From Paludisphaera soli (GTDB lineage Bacteria; Planctomycetota; Planctomycetia; Isosphaerales; Isosphaeraceae): DNA of 64,000 bases. The position numbers and the translations under genes were made by a program. Below the pieces are notes generated by a model. It made no database searches. It saw nothing but the letters and a program-made list of their open reading frames with translations, and was not told the DNA's origin. Shown here piece after piece: positions 52,222 to 61,704 of the stretch. The stretch is taken from positions 1 to 64,000 of the forward strand of contig NZ_JAALJI010000023.1 in NCBI RefSeq assembly GCF_011064595.1. Reading direction: 5' to 3'. Numbering within the stretch: the first letter of the stretch is position 1; every line of letters begins with the position of its first letter.

Positions 52222-55095
52222 ATGCAGCGGAAAGGCTCCGTCTCCCGGTGGGGCGTCGCCCTGTTGATCGTCGCGGCCGGGCTCGCCGCCATCGGTTGGC
52301 GGGCGTTCTCGGAGCGTCGCTTCCAGGCCGACCTGGAGGCGGCCAAGCAGGATCTGCTCGCCGGCCGGACCGCCCAGGCCCTGCGACGGCTGGAGCCCCT
52401 CGCCACCGGGAGGCCGGGGACGGGCGAGGTCCACTACCTGATCGGCCTCGGCGAGATGGCCCTCGGCCGCAACGACCGGGCCCGGGCGTCCTGGTCGCGG
52501 ATCGCGCCCGGCGAGGCGCCCCACGCCGGGATGGCGGCGACGAAATGGGCCGAGCTGGACCGCGAGCGGGGCCGCCTGGCCGACGCCGAGGACCGCCTCC
52601 GCGCCGCCCTGGCCGCATCGCCCAGCCCCCGCGTGCGCTGGGCCCTTGTGCAGCTCCTGTCGCTGGAGGGGCGCGGGGCCGAGGCGCGTCGGCTGTTCGC
52701 CGACGGGCTCGACGAGCAGCCCGACCCGGTCGAGGCCCTGAAGAGCCTGTACCGGCTGGAGATCGAGCCGTTCCCCGCCGAGGCCGCGCGGGACTACTTC
52801 GCGACGGCGGCGGGCCTCGCGCCCGACGACGACCGGGTCCGGCTCGGCCTGGCCCACCTGGCGATCCGCGCGCAGGAGTTCCCCAAGGCCCTGGAGCTGC
52901 TGGAAATCTGCCTCCTGCGCCGGCCCGACGATCGCCCGACCTGGGAGATGGTCCTGGAGTGCGGGCTCCAGGCCGAGCGTCCCGACCTGGTGGCGCGGGC
53001 GATGGCCCACCTGCCGGCCGGCCCGCAGGATGAGCCGCGCATCGCCGAGCTTCGCGTCTGGGCGGCGCGACTTGGCCGCGACGCGGAGGCGGAGCGACGC
53101 GCCCTGGAGGCCCGGCCGGCCAGCCCGCGCACCCTGGAACGGCTGGCCGAGCTGGCGATCGAGGCCGGCCGGGGCGACGAGGCGGCCGGATACCGCGAGC
53201 GACGGGCCGAATACGACCGGAAGCTCCTCGCCTACCTCCGCCGGCTCGGGACGGCCGACGCCGCCGACCGCCCCGCCGAGCTGGCGACCCTGGCGGCCGA
53301 CGCGGGCCGGGTCGCGGACGCCGAATTCTGGACGGCGCGGGCCTCCGGCCGGAAGCTCGCCCCGCGATCCGCCCCCGGGCGGACGCTGGCCGAAGCGATG
53401 CCCGAGGTGGTCGCGGCCCTGACGGCGGCGAAGCCCGGTCCCGCCCTCGCCGACGAGACGCCTCGGGCCCGCCCTCGCTTCCGCGACGACGCCGAGTCGG
53501 CCGGGCTGCGGTTCGTCCACGAGAGCGGCGCGGGCGCGGGCCGGCTCATCCCGCCGGTCACCTTCTCGGGCGGCGTGGCCCTGCTGGACTACGATCGCGA
53601 CGGCCGCCTCGACGTGTTCCTCGTGCAGTCGGGACGCTTCCCCCAGGGGCCGGACTCCGCCGACCCGGGCGACCGCCTGTTCCGCAACCGGGGCGACGGG
53701 ACGTTCGAGGACGCGACCCGGGCCGCGGGCCTCGGCGGCGCGCACGGCTACGGCCACGGCGTCGCCGTGGGGGACGTGGACGGCGACGGCTTCCCCGACC
53801 TGCTGGTCACCCGCTGGCGGAGCTACGCCCTGTACCGGAACCGGGGCGACGGAACGTTCGAGGACGCCACCGCGTCCTGGGGCCTGGCGGGCGACCGCGA
53901 CTGGCCGACGTCGGCCGCGTTCGCCGACCTCGACGGCGACGGCGACCTGGATCTTTACGTCTGCCACTACCTCGCCTGGGACGATCGCGACGACCGCACC
54001 TGCGTCGACCCCGACGACCCCTCGCGCTACAACTGCAACCCGCGCGACTTCCCGGCGCTCCCCGACCACCTCTTCCGCAACGACGGCGGGCGGTTCGTCG
54101 ACGTGACCGAGGAATCCGGCGTCCTCGAACGCGAAGGCCGAGGGCTGGGCGTGCTGGCGGCGGACCTCGACGGCGACGGCCGGGTCGACCTGTTCGTCGC
54201 CAACGACATGTCGGCCAACTACCTCTTCCTGAACAAGGGGGGGATGCGGTTCGAGGAGCGGGCGCTGGAGGCCGGCGTGGCGGCGAATTCGAGCGGCGGC
54301 TACCAGGCCGGGATGGGGGTGGCCTGCGGCGACCTCGACGGCGACGGCCGGCCCGACCTGACGGTGACCAATTTCTACAGCGAGTCGACCTCGTTCTTCC
54401 AGAACCTGGGCGACGGCCTGTTCGCCGACCGGACCGCCGCGATCGGCCTCAAGGCCGCCAGCCGGAACCTGCTCGGGTTCGGGATGGACTTCCTCGACGC
54501 CGACGACGACGGCCGGCTCGACCTGATGACGGCCAACGGCCACATCCACGACGGCCGCCCCGTCTATCCCTGGAAGATGCCCCTTCAGCTTCTGCAGGGG
54601 ACGCCCGGCGGCCGCCTCGTCGACGTCTCGGCCGACGCGGGGCCGGCGTTCGCCGTCCCCCGGATCGCGCGGGGACTGGCGGTCGGCGACCTCGACGGCG
54701 ACGGCCGCGTCGACGTGGTGGTGCAGTCGCAGGACGAGCCCGCCGCCTATCTTCGCAACGTCTCCGAGGGGGGCCGTTCGATCGCGTTCGAGCTGGAGGG
54801 GACGGAGTCCAACCGCGACGGCGTCGGCGCGACGGTGACGGTGGTCGACCCGGAAGGGCGGCGTCGGGTCGTGCAGCGGATCGGCGGGGGGAGCTACCAG
54901 TCGGCGTCTTCGCCGATCCTCCACGTCGGGCTGGGCGAGGCGGCGAAGGCCGAGCGAGTCGAGGTCCGCTGGCCCTCGGGCCGCGTCGATCGCCACGAGG
55001 GCCTCGCCGCCGGCGCGACCTACCGGCTGCGCGAGGGTTCGCCGGAGGCGGCTCCGCGACCGGCCGCGTTGACCGCGCGTCCGGGGGGGCCGTAA
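52222..55095 (+). CDS. Membrane-anchored TPR / FG-GAP (VCBS) / ASPIC-UnbV protein
   Basis: The 957-residue envelope protein has a transmembrane or signal helix at about 10-28 (GVALLIVAAGLAAIGW), then helical TPR-like repeats to about 390. From about 435 to 850 there are seven FG-GAP-type calcium-loop motifs, for example YDRDGRLDVFLV, VDGDGFPDLLVT, LDGDGDLDLYVC and LDGDGRVDVVVQ. A C-terminal ASPIC/UnbV domain (RVEVRWPSGRVDRHEGL) ends the chain. Such proteins fold as beta-propellers and probably bind ligands or partners outside the cell; no catalytic role is known. GAGGGA lies six bases upstream. A paralog follows 58 bp later. Confidence 0.9.
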   Translation: MQRKGSVSRWGVALLIVAAGLAAIGWRAFSERRFQADLEAAKQDLLAGRTAQALRRLEPLATGRPGTGEVHYLIGLGEMALGRNDRARASWSRIAPGEAPHAGMAATKWAELDRERGRLADAEDRLRAALAASPSPRVRWALVQLLSLEGRGAEARRLFADGLDEQPDPVEALKSLYRLEIEPFPAEAARDYFATAAGLAPDDDRVRLGLAHLAIRAQEFPKALELLEICLLRRPDDRPTWEMVLECGLQAERPDLVARAMAHLPAGPQDEPRIAELRVWAARLGRDAEAERRALEARPASPRTLERLAELAIEAGRGDEAAGYRERRAEYDRKLLAYLRRLGTADAADRPAELATLAADAGRVADAEFWTARASGRKLAPRSAPGRTLAEAMPEVVAALTAAKPGPALADETPRARPRFRDDAESAGLRFVHESGAGAGRLIPPVTFSGGVALLDYDRDGRLDVFLVQSGRFPQGPDSADPGDRLFRNRGDGTFEDATRAAGLGGAHGYGHGVAVGDVDGDGFPDLLVTRWRSYALYRNRGDGTFEDATASWGLAGDRDWPTSAAFADLDGDGDLDLYVCHYLAWDDRDDRTCVDPDDPSRYNCNPRDFPALPDHLFRNDGGRFVDVTEESGVLEREGRGLGVLAADLDGDGRVDLFVANDMSANYLFLNKGGMRFEERALEAGVAANSSGGYQAGMGVACGDLDGDGRPDLTVTNFYSESTSFFQNLGDGLFADRTAAIGLKAASRNLLGFGMDFLDADDDGRLDLMTANGHIHDGRPVYPWKMPLQLLQGTPGGRLVDVSADAGPAFAVPRIARGLAVGDLDGDGRVDVVVQSQDEPAAYLRNVSEGGRSIAFELEGTESNRDGVGATVTVVDPEGRRRVVQRIGGGSYQSASSPILHVGLGEAAKAERVEVRWPSGRVDRHEGLAAGATYRLREGSPEAAPRPAALTARPGGP

Positions 55096-55153
55096 GATGC
55101 GCGAGGGGCGAGCACGGCGGCCTGGGATCGTTCGTTCGGGAGGGGTGGTGAGC

Positions 55154-58075
55154 ATGGCCGCCAAGCGGAAACCGGCCCGTCGCAGGGTCTGGCGGGTCGC
55201 CCTCGTCCTGGTCGTCCTCGCCGCGGTCGCCGTGGGGGCGGCCTTCTGGCTGGCGGCCTCCGCCCGCGACTCGCGCCCCGCCGACTCGATGGCCGCCATT
55301 CGCGCCGCCGCTTCCCAGGGACGCTGGGCCGAGGTGGACGGCCGCCTCGCCCGCTGGATCGAGGCCCATCCGGGCGACGGCGAAGCCCGCCTGATGCGCG
55401 GGATGCTGCTGGCCGGGATCGGCAAGTCGGCGGACGCGGCCGAGCTGCTCCGGGGCGTGCCCGATTCGGCGCCGGAGCGCGTCCGGGCGATGACGACCGT
55501 CGGCGAGATCGCGCTCCGGCTCCACGACGCCCCCGAGGCCGAGCGCGCCTTCCGCCAGGCCGCGGCCGATCCGAAGGAGGCCGAGCCGCGCCGCCGGCTG
55601 ATCTATCTCCTGAGCCTCCAGCAACGCCACGGCGAGGCCCGCGACGTGCTCTGGGAGCTGTTCCGCGCCACCCGCGACCCGCGCGTGCTCTCCAGCTTGG
55701 TGCAGAACCTCTCGGCCTACGAGAACGACGCGCGCGGGTTCACCGCCGAGGTCGACGAGTTCCTCGCCCGCACGCCGACCGACCCGTTCCTGCGCCGGAT
55801 CAAGGGCCTGGCGCTGGCGATGCAGGGCCGGCCCGCCGAGGCGCTCCCCCACCTGGAGGCGGCGGCCGAGGCCCTCGCCGACGACCCGGTCGGGCGATTC
55901 GCGCTCGCGGAGTGCCTGCTCACGCTCGGCCGGTTCCGGGGGGACGAATCGATTCTCGGCCCGCGCCCGGAGGCCCCCGCCGACGCGGCGCGCTGGTCCG
56001 TCCTGCGCGGCCGGCTGCAGGAGGCCCTCGACCGCCCGGACGACGCGCTCGCCAGCTTCCGCGAGGCCGCGACCGCGAACCCGCGCGACCCCGAGGCGCA
56101 CTACCGGCTCGGCCAGGCGCTCAACCGCCTGGGCCGCGCCGACGAGGCCCGTCGGAGCCTCGACCGGGCCGCCGCGATCAAGGCGGAGCAGGTCGAGTTC
56201 CGCCGCGCGTTCGACGCCGCCCTCCGCAAAGGATTCGACGTCGACCCGCCTTACGAAACTCTCGGCGCACTCTGCCGCGGGGCCGGCCTGACGGCCGAGG
56301 CGCGGGCCTGGTACGAACTCGCCGCCGGCGTCGACCCGTCGAGCGCCTCGGCGCGATCGGCCCTGGGCGAGCTGCCCGAGGCGCCGACGCCCCCCCCGGT
56401 GGCCCTCTCGCGCCCCGTCCGGGCGAAGGCGGCGTCGGACGTCGGTCGGCTCGCCGCTTCGGCGGCCCAGACGGCCTCGCCGGTCGTGCGGCTCCAGCTC
56501 GAGGACGTCACCGCGTCCGCCGGGATCTCGTACCAGTATGACTGCGCGGCGAAGGGGGACCTCTACCTCGGCGACACGATGGGGGGGGGCGTGGGGTTGA
56601 TCGACTACGACGACGACGGCCGGCTCGACATCTATTTCGTCAACGGCTGCCGCCTGCCGTACGACCCGGCCGACCCCCCGGGCCCCAACAAGCTGTACCG
56701 CAACCGGGGCGACGGGACGTTCGAGGACGTCACCGAGAAGGCCGGCGCGCCGGGCCAGGGCTACGGGATGGGCTGCGTCGTCGGCGATTACGACGGCGAC
56801 GGCCGCGACGACCTGTTCGTCACCGGGCTGGGCCGGACGGTCCTGTATCGGAACAAGGGGGACGGGACGTTCGAGGACGTCACCGAGAAGGCCGGCGTCG
56901 GCTCGGACCGCTGGACGACGGCGGCGGGCTTCGGCGATTTCGACGGCGACGGCGACCTCGACCTGTTCGTCGTCACCTACGTCTCGGCCGACCCGGTGAA
57001 CGTCCCGGAGTGTCGCGACGGCACCGGCCGGGCGCTCCACTGCTCCCCCGCGCTCTTCGAGGCGCAGCCCGACCTGCTGTTCCGCAACGACGGCGACGGC
57101 ACGTTCACCGACGTCAGCCGGGAGTCGGGGGTGGACGCCGCGCCCGGCGGTCGCGGGCTGGGCATGGCGGTCGCGGACCTCGACGGCGACGGCCGGCTCG
57201 ACGTGTTCGTCGCCAACGACCTCTCGCCCGACTTCCTGTTCCTCAACCGGGGCGGTCTGAGGTTCGAGGAGTCGGCCCTGGAGGCGGGCGTCGCCCTGAA
57301 CGGGGCGGGGCGGGCGACCGCGAGCATGGGCGTGGTGGCCGACGACCTCGACGGCGACGGCCTGACCGACCTGTTCGTCGCCAACTTCCTGAACGAGCCC
57401 GACAGCCTGTTCCGCAACCTCGGGAAGGGCCTGTTCGTCGACGCGACGCTGGGGGCGAACCTGCACGCTTCGGGGCCGATCGCCACGGGCTTCGGCGTCG
57501 CGGCGCCCGACTTCGACGACGACGGCCGGCCCGACCTCTTCATGGCCAACGGCCACGTCGACGACCAGCCCTGGATCAACACCCCGATGGCCCAGCTCCC
57601 TCAGGCCTTCCACGGCGGGGAAGGGGGGCGGTTCGAGCCGATCGACCCGTCGACCGTCCCCTATCTGTCGCGGCGCGTGGTGGCCCGGGGCCTGGCCGCG
57701 GGCGACCTGGACGGCGACGGCCGCGTCGACCTGGTCGTCGTCCATCGGGACGCGCCGGCGGTGGTTCTGAAGAACACCACGCCCGGCGGCCGTTCGGTGG
57801 GGCTCCGCCTCCGCGGCCGTTCGGGCTCGACTCCCGTCGGCGCCCGCGTCGCCTGCCGCGTCGGCGGGAAAGAGCAGGTCCGGATCCTCTCCAGCGGCAC
57901 GGGCTACCTCTCCGCGCACGACCCGCGCCTTTGGTTCGGCCTGGGCGGGGCGGAGCGGGCGGAGTCGATCCGCGTCCGCTGGCCCTCGGGCCTCGAACAG
58001 GAGTTCGCCGACCTCCCCGCCGGCGGGGTCTTCGAGCTGCGCGAGGGGGAGCCCGAGGCGAGGCGTCGGGATTGA
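55154..58075 (+). CDS. Second TPR / FG-GAP / ASPIC-UnbV protein, paralog of the preceding gene
   Basis: The 973-residue product has the same order as its neighbour: an N-terminal helix (VALVLVVLAAVAVGAAFWLA), TPR-like repeats (for example DPEAHYRLGQALNRLGRADE), seven FG-GAP motifs (YDDDGRLDIYFV, YDGDGRDDLFVT, FDGDGDLDLFVV, LDGDGRLDVFVA and others) and a C-terminal UnbV domain (SIRVRWPSGLEQEFADLPAG). Two adjacent propeller blades share TFEDVTEKAG, so duplication inside the protein is likely too. The start at 55154 has GGGAGGGG upstream. Probably co-transcribed with the preceding gene. Converges on the minus-strand lipoprotein gene. Confidence 0.9.
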   Translation: MAAKRKPARRRVWRVALVLVVLAAVAVGAAFWLAASARDSRPADSMAAIRAAASQGRWAEVDGRLARWIEAHPGDGEARLMRGMLLAGIGKSADAAELLRGVPDSAPERVRAMTTVGEIALRLHDAPEAERAFRQAAADPKEAEPRRRLIYLLSLQQRHGEARDVLWELFRATRDPRVLSSLVQNLSAYENDARGFTAEVDEFLARTPTDPFLRRIKGLALAMQGRPAEALPHLEAAAEALADDPVGRFALAECLLTLGRFRGDESILGPRPEAPADAARWSVLRGRLQEALDRPDDALASFREAATANPRDPEAHYRLGQALNRLGRADEARRSLDRAAAIKAEQVEFRRAFDAALRKGFDVDPPYETLGALCRGAGLTAEARAWYELAAGVDPSSASARSALGELPEAPTPPPVALSRPVRAKAASDVGRLAASAAQTASPVVRLQLEDVTASAGISYQYDCAAKGDLYLGDTMGGGVGLIDYDDDGRLDIYFVNGCRLPYDPADPPGPNKLYRNRGDGTFEDVTEKAGAPGQGYGMGCVVGDYDGDGRDDLFVTGLGRTVLYRNKGDGTFEDVTEKAGVGSDRWTTAAGFGDFDGDGDLDLFVVTYVSADPVNVPECRDGTGRALHCSPALFEAQPDLLFRNDGDGTFTDVSRESGVDAAPGGRGLGMAVADLDGDGRLDVFVANDLSPDFLFLNRGGLRFEESALEAGVALNGAGRATASMGVVADDLDGDGLTDLFVANFLNEPDSLFRNLGKGLFVDATLGANLHASGPIATGFGVAAPDFDDDGRPDLFMANGHVDDQPWINTPMAQLPQAFHGGEGGRFEPIDPSTVPYLSRRVVARGLAAGDLDGDGRVDLVVVHRDAPAVVLKNTTPGGRSVGLRLRGRSGSTPVGARVACRVGGKEQVRILSSGTGYLSAHDPRLWFGLGGAERAESIRVRWPSGLEQEFADLPAGGVFELREGEPEARRRD

Positions 58076-58082
58076 GCGGCGA

Positions 58083-58565
58083 TCACCGCCGGCTCGACGC
58101 GATCTTCTTGGGGGCGGCCTTCGAGCCGGTCAGTTCGTAGGTGAAGCGGTTCTCACCCCCCTGCACCACGTCGGCTTTCAGCTCGGACCTGAGGTTGTAG
58201 CGCGGCGGGACGATCTCGACCCGCTCCTCGTTCGGGTTCTCGGGATCGTCGGGGTTCTTGACGGCCTTCCCGGTGGCCTTTTTCGACCAGACGTCGACGC
58301 GGTGGGGGCCGAGGCCGGGCCCTTCATCGCGGGGGAGATTGAAGGCCCCGTCGACGATCAGGCCGCTGACGACCAGCTCGCCGCCGGCCTCGGGGGTGAA
58401 GGTGATGAGCCCCTTCTCCAGGGGCTGGCCGTCGAGGGTGACGACGCCCGCGACGGGCTCGCGCGGCGGGCCCTCCTGGGCGCCGCATCCGGCGGCGACC
58501 AGGGCGAGCAGGACCGTCGAGGCGCGGAGCGAGGACGACGCGCGAAGGGTGTTCAGGCGAAGCAC
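58083..58565 (-). CDS. Lipoprotein with carboxypeptidase-regulatory-like fold, DUF1559-associated
   Basis: The 160-residue product has a lipobox signal peptide (ASTVLLALVAAGC), then a transthyretin-like beta domain typical of planctomycete lipoproteins: VAGVVTLDGQPLEKGLITFT, GLIVDGAFNLPRDEGPGLGP, HRVDVWSKKATGK and VPPRYNLRSELKADVVQGGE. It begins with GTG, with GGAGCC eight bases upstream. It follows a DUF1559 gene by 52 bp on the same strand. Unlike the other three lipoproteins it is larger and has no basic tail, apart from KKIASSRR at its end. Confidence 0.85.
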   Translation of the reverse strand: MLRLNTLRASSSLRASTVLLALVAAGCGAQEGPPREPVAGVVTLDGQPLEKGLITFTPEAGGELVVSGLIVDGAFNLPRDEGPGLGPHRVDVWSKKATGKAVKNPDDPENPNEERVEIVPPRYNLRSELKADVVQGGENRFTYELTGSKAAPKKIASSRR

Positions 58566-58617
58566 GGTTATCTGGCTCCAGGATGATCGAGGGTCGAATG
58601 GGTGGGGGCGTCGGGGC

Positions 58618-59769
58618 TCAGTAAGCGTCGGATGAGATGATCTCGCCGCCGGCCCGGGTGCCGAGGGCCCAGACGGTCTCCAGCGCCACCGAATCCTTCA
58701 GGAACCGGACCGAGCCGTCGGCCAGGAGGATGTTCGCGCCGCCGGGGTGGAGGCTGCTGAGGCCCCAGACGCCCGGGGTCTGGAGGGTGCCGCTGGCGTG
58801 GGTCGAGCAGTTGGGGAACCGGGGATTGGGGCCGAGCAGGATGTTGCCCATCGAGTAGCCCACCAGCCCCAGCGACCAGTTCTGGCCGAGCGTGGTGCTC
58901 TTGCCGTAGTAGCCGTTGCGGTCCTTGGCGGCCGCGGCGCACTGGGAGGCCCAGGCCAGGAAGGCGGAACGTTGGAGGAGCGGCGACCCCAGCGACCCGT
59001 CGTTGCGCTGAGTGCCGGCGGGGAAGGCGCCGATGAAGATGATGTCGCTGGGGATGGTGGTGACGTTGGGGTTGCCGCTGCCGGTCCGCCACTCGCCGAA
59101 GGCGATGGTGTTGCTCGTGCCGTCGGTGATCTTATGGATCCCGTGGCTCCGGCCCAGCTCGCCGACGTACTCGAAGACGCCGTTCGGCGGGCCGCCGCTC
59201 TGCTGGCCGGCGAACTCCATCGTCGCCCCGACCGAGGCGAAGTAGTTGCCGCCCGGGGCCCGCAGCGAGTTGAACAGGGCCCCGGACCCCTGGTGGTTCC
59301 ACGACGGCGGCGTCGCCGACGGGCAGAGGGTCAGGGCCAGCCGCGTGGTCGTCGTGGTCGAGTTGGCGTGGTTGCCGTAGGCGTCGTCGTTGAAGCACGC
59401 CAGCGCGAAGTTGGCGGCGTTGTACAGGGCCGGCTGCTCCGTGAACCCCAGGAGCCGCACGAGGGCCGAGAAGTCCCGGTTGTTCCCCAGCGTCAGGTCG
59501 GCGCGTCGGCCGAACAACGCCCCGGGCGGGAACGACTCGAACACGCTGTGGTAGTTGTGCAGGCCGAGCCCGATCTGCTTCAGGTTGTTGGTGCACTGTG
59601 CGCGGCGGGCGGCCTCGCGGGCGCTCTGGACGGCCGGCAAGAGCAGCGCGATCAGGACGGCGATGATGGCGATCACCACCAGCAGCTCGATCAGCGTGAA
59701 GCCCCGGCGGACGGAGACGGCGGGCGTCGACCGCGCCTCGGCGCGATCGAGAGACGTGGAAATCCTCAT
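58618..59769 (-). CDS. DUF1559 prepilin-like protein
   Basis: The 383-residue product has a prepilin start after a 23-residue leader ([20 protein letters not shown]), [21 protein letters not shown], an extracellular domain rich in Asn, Ser and Gly, H-x9-DG in [20 protein letters not shown] and the end [10 protein letters not shown]. The leader is longer than in the other three paralogs. The carboxypeptidase-regulatory-like lipoprotein gene follows it. Upstream (59940-59975) is an AT-rich patch with TAGAAT on the minus strand, possibly its -10. Confidence 0.93.
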   Translation of the reverse strand: MRISTSLDRAEARSTPAVSVRRGFTLIELLVVIAIIAVLIALLLPAVQSAREAARRAQCTNNLKQIGLGLHNYHSVFESFPPGALFGRRADLTLGNNRDFSALVRLLGFTEQPALYNAANFALACFNDDAYGNHANSTTTTTRLALTLCPSATPPSWNHQGSGALFNSLRAPGGNYFASVGATMEFAGQQSGGPPNGVFEYVGELGRSHGIHKITDGTSNTIAFGEWRTGSGNPNVTTIPSDIIFIGAFPAGTQRNDGSLGSPLLQRSAFLAWASQCAAAAKDRNGYYGKSTTLGQNWSLGLVGYSMGNILLGPNPRFPNCSTHASGTLQTPGVWGLSSLHPGGANILLADGSVRFLKDSVALETVWALGTRAGGEIISSDAY

Positions 59770-60015
59770 GATTCGACTCGATTCCCGGGCAGGGCCTCCA
59801 TGCGTCTGGTCGGTCGCCTGCGGACGAAAGGGGGTTCGCCTCTCGTGGTCGAGTCGGCTCGGGCGGGGGTGCTGCGACGGGAAAGCGTCGCGTCACCGGG
59901 GCCATTCTGGCTCCGGAGCCCCGACTGGTCAAGGCTGATTCATGTAAATTCTATCGGGTTTATAGAGATTAAAGTTGAAGCCGTCCTGGCGCTTCTCCAG
60001 GAAGGCCACGGCGGC

Positions 60016-60585
60016 TCATTTCGGGGCGAGGGCGAGGAGGCAGGGGGACGCGACCGAGTTCCAGAACTGGTAGCGGACGACGGTCGCGCGGGGGGTGGGG
60101 ATGGCGTGGGTCCAGGAGAGGACGGCGTCCTGCTCCTCCTCGCCGCCGGGGTGGCCGGGGTAGCAGATGATGGTGATCATGCCGCCGGGGGTCGTCAGGT
60201 CGAGGGCGGCTGAGAGGGCGGGGAGGGTGGTCGCCGGCCGGGTGGCGACGTTGTGGTCGCCCCCCGGCCAGTAGCCGAGGTTGAACATCACCGCGCGGGG
60301 GCGTCGGCCCGGCGCGCGCTCGGCGAGGACCTCGGCCAGGCGCTCGTGGCCGGTGCGCACCAGGATGACGCGGTCGGCGGCCCCAGGCGAGGTCAGCTTC
60401 GCGGCGGCGGCGTCGAGGGCCTCCTGCTGGAGGTCGAAGCCGATCACCAGGCCCCTGGGCCCGACCCGACCGGCCAGGATGGCGGTGTCCCGGCCGTTGC
60501 CGACGGTGGCGTCGACCGCCAGGTCGCCCGGCTTGAGGACCCGCTCGACCCACGCGTGGGCTTGGTTGAGGATCGGGTGGAACAC
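60016..60585 (-). CDS. mnmM: MnmM (YtqB)-type tRNA methyltransferase
   Basis: The 189-residue SAM-dependent methylase matches B. subtilis YtqB, shown to complete mnm5s2U in tRNA wobble position 34. Motifs are DLAVDATVGNGRDTAILAG (SAM site), VIGFDLQQEALDAAAAKL and the family hallmark AVMFNLGYWPGGDHNVATRP, followed by TIICYPGHPGGEEEQDAVL. The start is GTG (60583-60585). It begins 4 bp beyond the stop of the upstream TIM-barrel gene, so the two are coupled. Confidence 0.88.
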   Translation of the reverse strand: MFHPILNQAHAWVERVLKPGDLAVDATVGNGRDTAILAGRVGPRGLVIGFDLQQEALDAAAAKLTSPGAADRVILVRTGHERLAEVLAERAPGRRPRAVMFNLGYWPGGDHNVATRPATTLPALSAALDLTTPGGMITIICYPGHPGGEEEQDAVLSWTHAIPTPRATVVRYQFWNSVASPCLLALAPK

Positions 60586-60589
60586 GGCT

Positions 60590-61534
60590 TTAGGACCCGG
60601 CCCGGGGCGGGGCCGAGATCCCCTCGATGAGGGCCTTCATCTTCCGCACGCCGGTCGCCGCCACGACGGCCGGGTCCTGCGCCCAGTACTCTCGGTTGAA
60701 CACTTCCAGCGAGAGCATGACGCGGAACCCCCGCTCGGCGAGCGATTCCAGGATCGGGCGGATCGGCGCGACGCCGTCGCCGGGGTAGACGCGGTCCGAG
60801 TCGTTCAGCTTCGACGGGTCGGGCACGGCCGGGTAGTCGTTCATGTGCAGCACGGGGACGGCCGCGGGCCCCAGGAGCTTGAGCCCCTCGAACGACGAGC
60901 CCCCGCGGTGGAGGTGGTAGACGTCGGGCAGGATGCAGGCGTCGGGGTGCCCGGCGGCGATGGCGACGTAAACCGCCTCGGCCAGGTTGCCGAGGGTCTT
61001 CGAGAAGCCCCAGACCTCGACCTCGGGGACGACGCCGAAGCCCTCGCTCAGCTCCAGGAGCGCCCGGTAGCGCTCGGCCAGCCGGGGCAGTTCGACCGCG
61101 GCGTCGGTCGCGCCGGCGGCGGGGGCGGCGACGCGCTTGGCGCCGATCTTCTGGAGGGTGTCCAGCGAACGCTTCGCGGCTTCGAGGCCCTTGCGGCGGC
61201 GTTCGGGGTCGTCGACGCCCCATTCGAAGAAGTCGATGGCGCTCTCGACCGAGATCCCCGAGTCGCGCAGCCGCTTGCCCAGGTCTTCGAGCGAGCCGCC
61301 GCCGTCCTTGTAGCGGTTGATCTCGTCCAGCCAGGGCTCCAGCCCGCCGTAGCCGGCCTTCGCGGCGAGGTCGACGATCTCGACGATCCCCAGCTTCTGG
61401 CCCCGGATCGTGGCCGTGTTCAGGCCGAGCAGGAACGGGCCTTCGGTCGCGGATTGCTCGGCGGCGGCCCGCCGGGGCGAGAAGCCCAGCAGGGAAGAGG
61501 CCGCGACGCCCGCCAGGGCGGCCCGCCGGTTCAT
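60590..61534 (-). CDS. Sugar phosphate isomerase/epimerase-like TIM-barrel protein with Tat-type leader
   Basis: The 314-residue product starts MNRRAALAGVAASSLLGFSP, a twin-arginine-like signal, followed by an AP-endonuclease-2-type TIM barrel: GYGGLEPWLDEI, VVPEVEVWGFSK, ACILPDVYHLHRGGSSFEGL, VPVLHMNDYPAVP and VMLSLEVFNREYW, containing the usual metal-binding Glu, Asp and His. The substrate is unknown. The second ATG (61534) was chosen, with GGGGA about nine bases upstream; one 12 codons earlier is possible. Coupled to mnmM downstream. Confidence 0.85.
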   Translation of the reverse strand: MNRRAALAGVAASSLLGFSPRRAAAEQSATEGPFLLGLNTATIRGQKLGIVEIVDLAAKAGYGGLEPWLDEINRYKDGGGSLEDLGKRLRDSGISVESAIDFFEWGVDDPERRRKGLEAAKRSLDTLQKIGAKRVAAPAAGATDAAVELPRLAERYRALLELSEGFGVVPEVEVWGFSKTLGNLAEAVYVAIAAGHPDACILPDVYHLHRGGSSFEGLKLLGPAAVPVLHMNDYPAVPDPSKLNDSDRVYPGDGVAPIRPILESLAERGFRVMLSLEVFNREYWAQDPAVVAATGVRKMKALIEGISAPPRAGS

Positions 61535-61704
61535 CGCGATCGGTCCCCGTGTCGAATCTTCCGAGGTCATGGAGGCGCACCCGTTTGGCTGGGGGAGGGA
61601 TCCGGTGCAGGTCGGGCCGGCCTCGCGGGAGGCGCGAGGCGGCGCGACGACGCCCGTGGATTCTAAACCACGCGCCGGGGCGGCCGCAGCAGGAATCCGC
61701 AGCT

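Noticed and set aside
52069-57919. Two giant minus-strand open frames opposite the TPR/FG-GAP genes
   Set aside because: Repeats of Asp/Gly codons in the true genes keep the antisense frame open. No start signals or domains.
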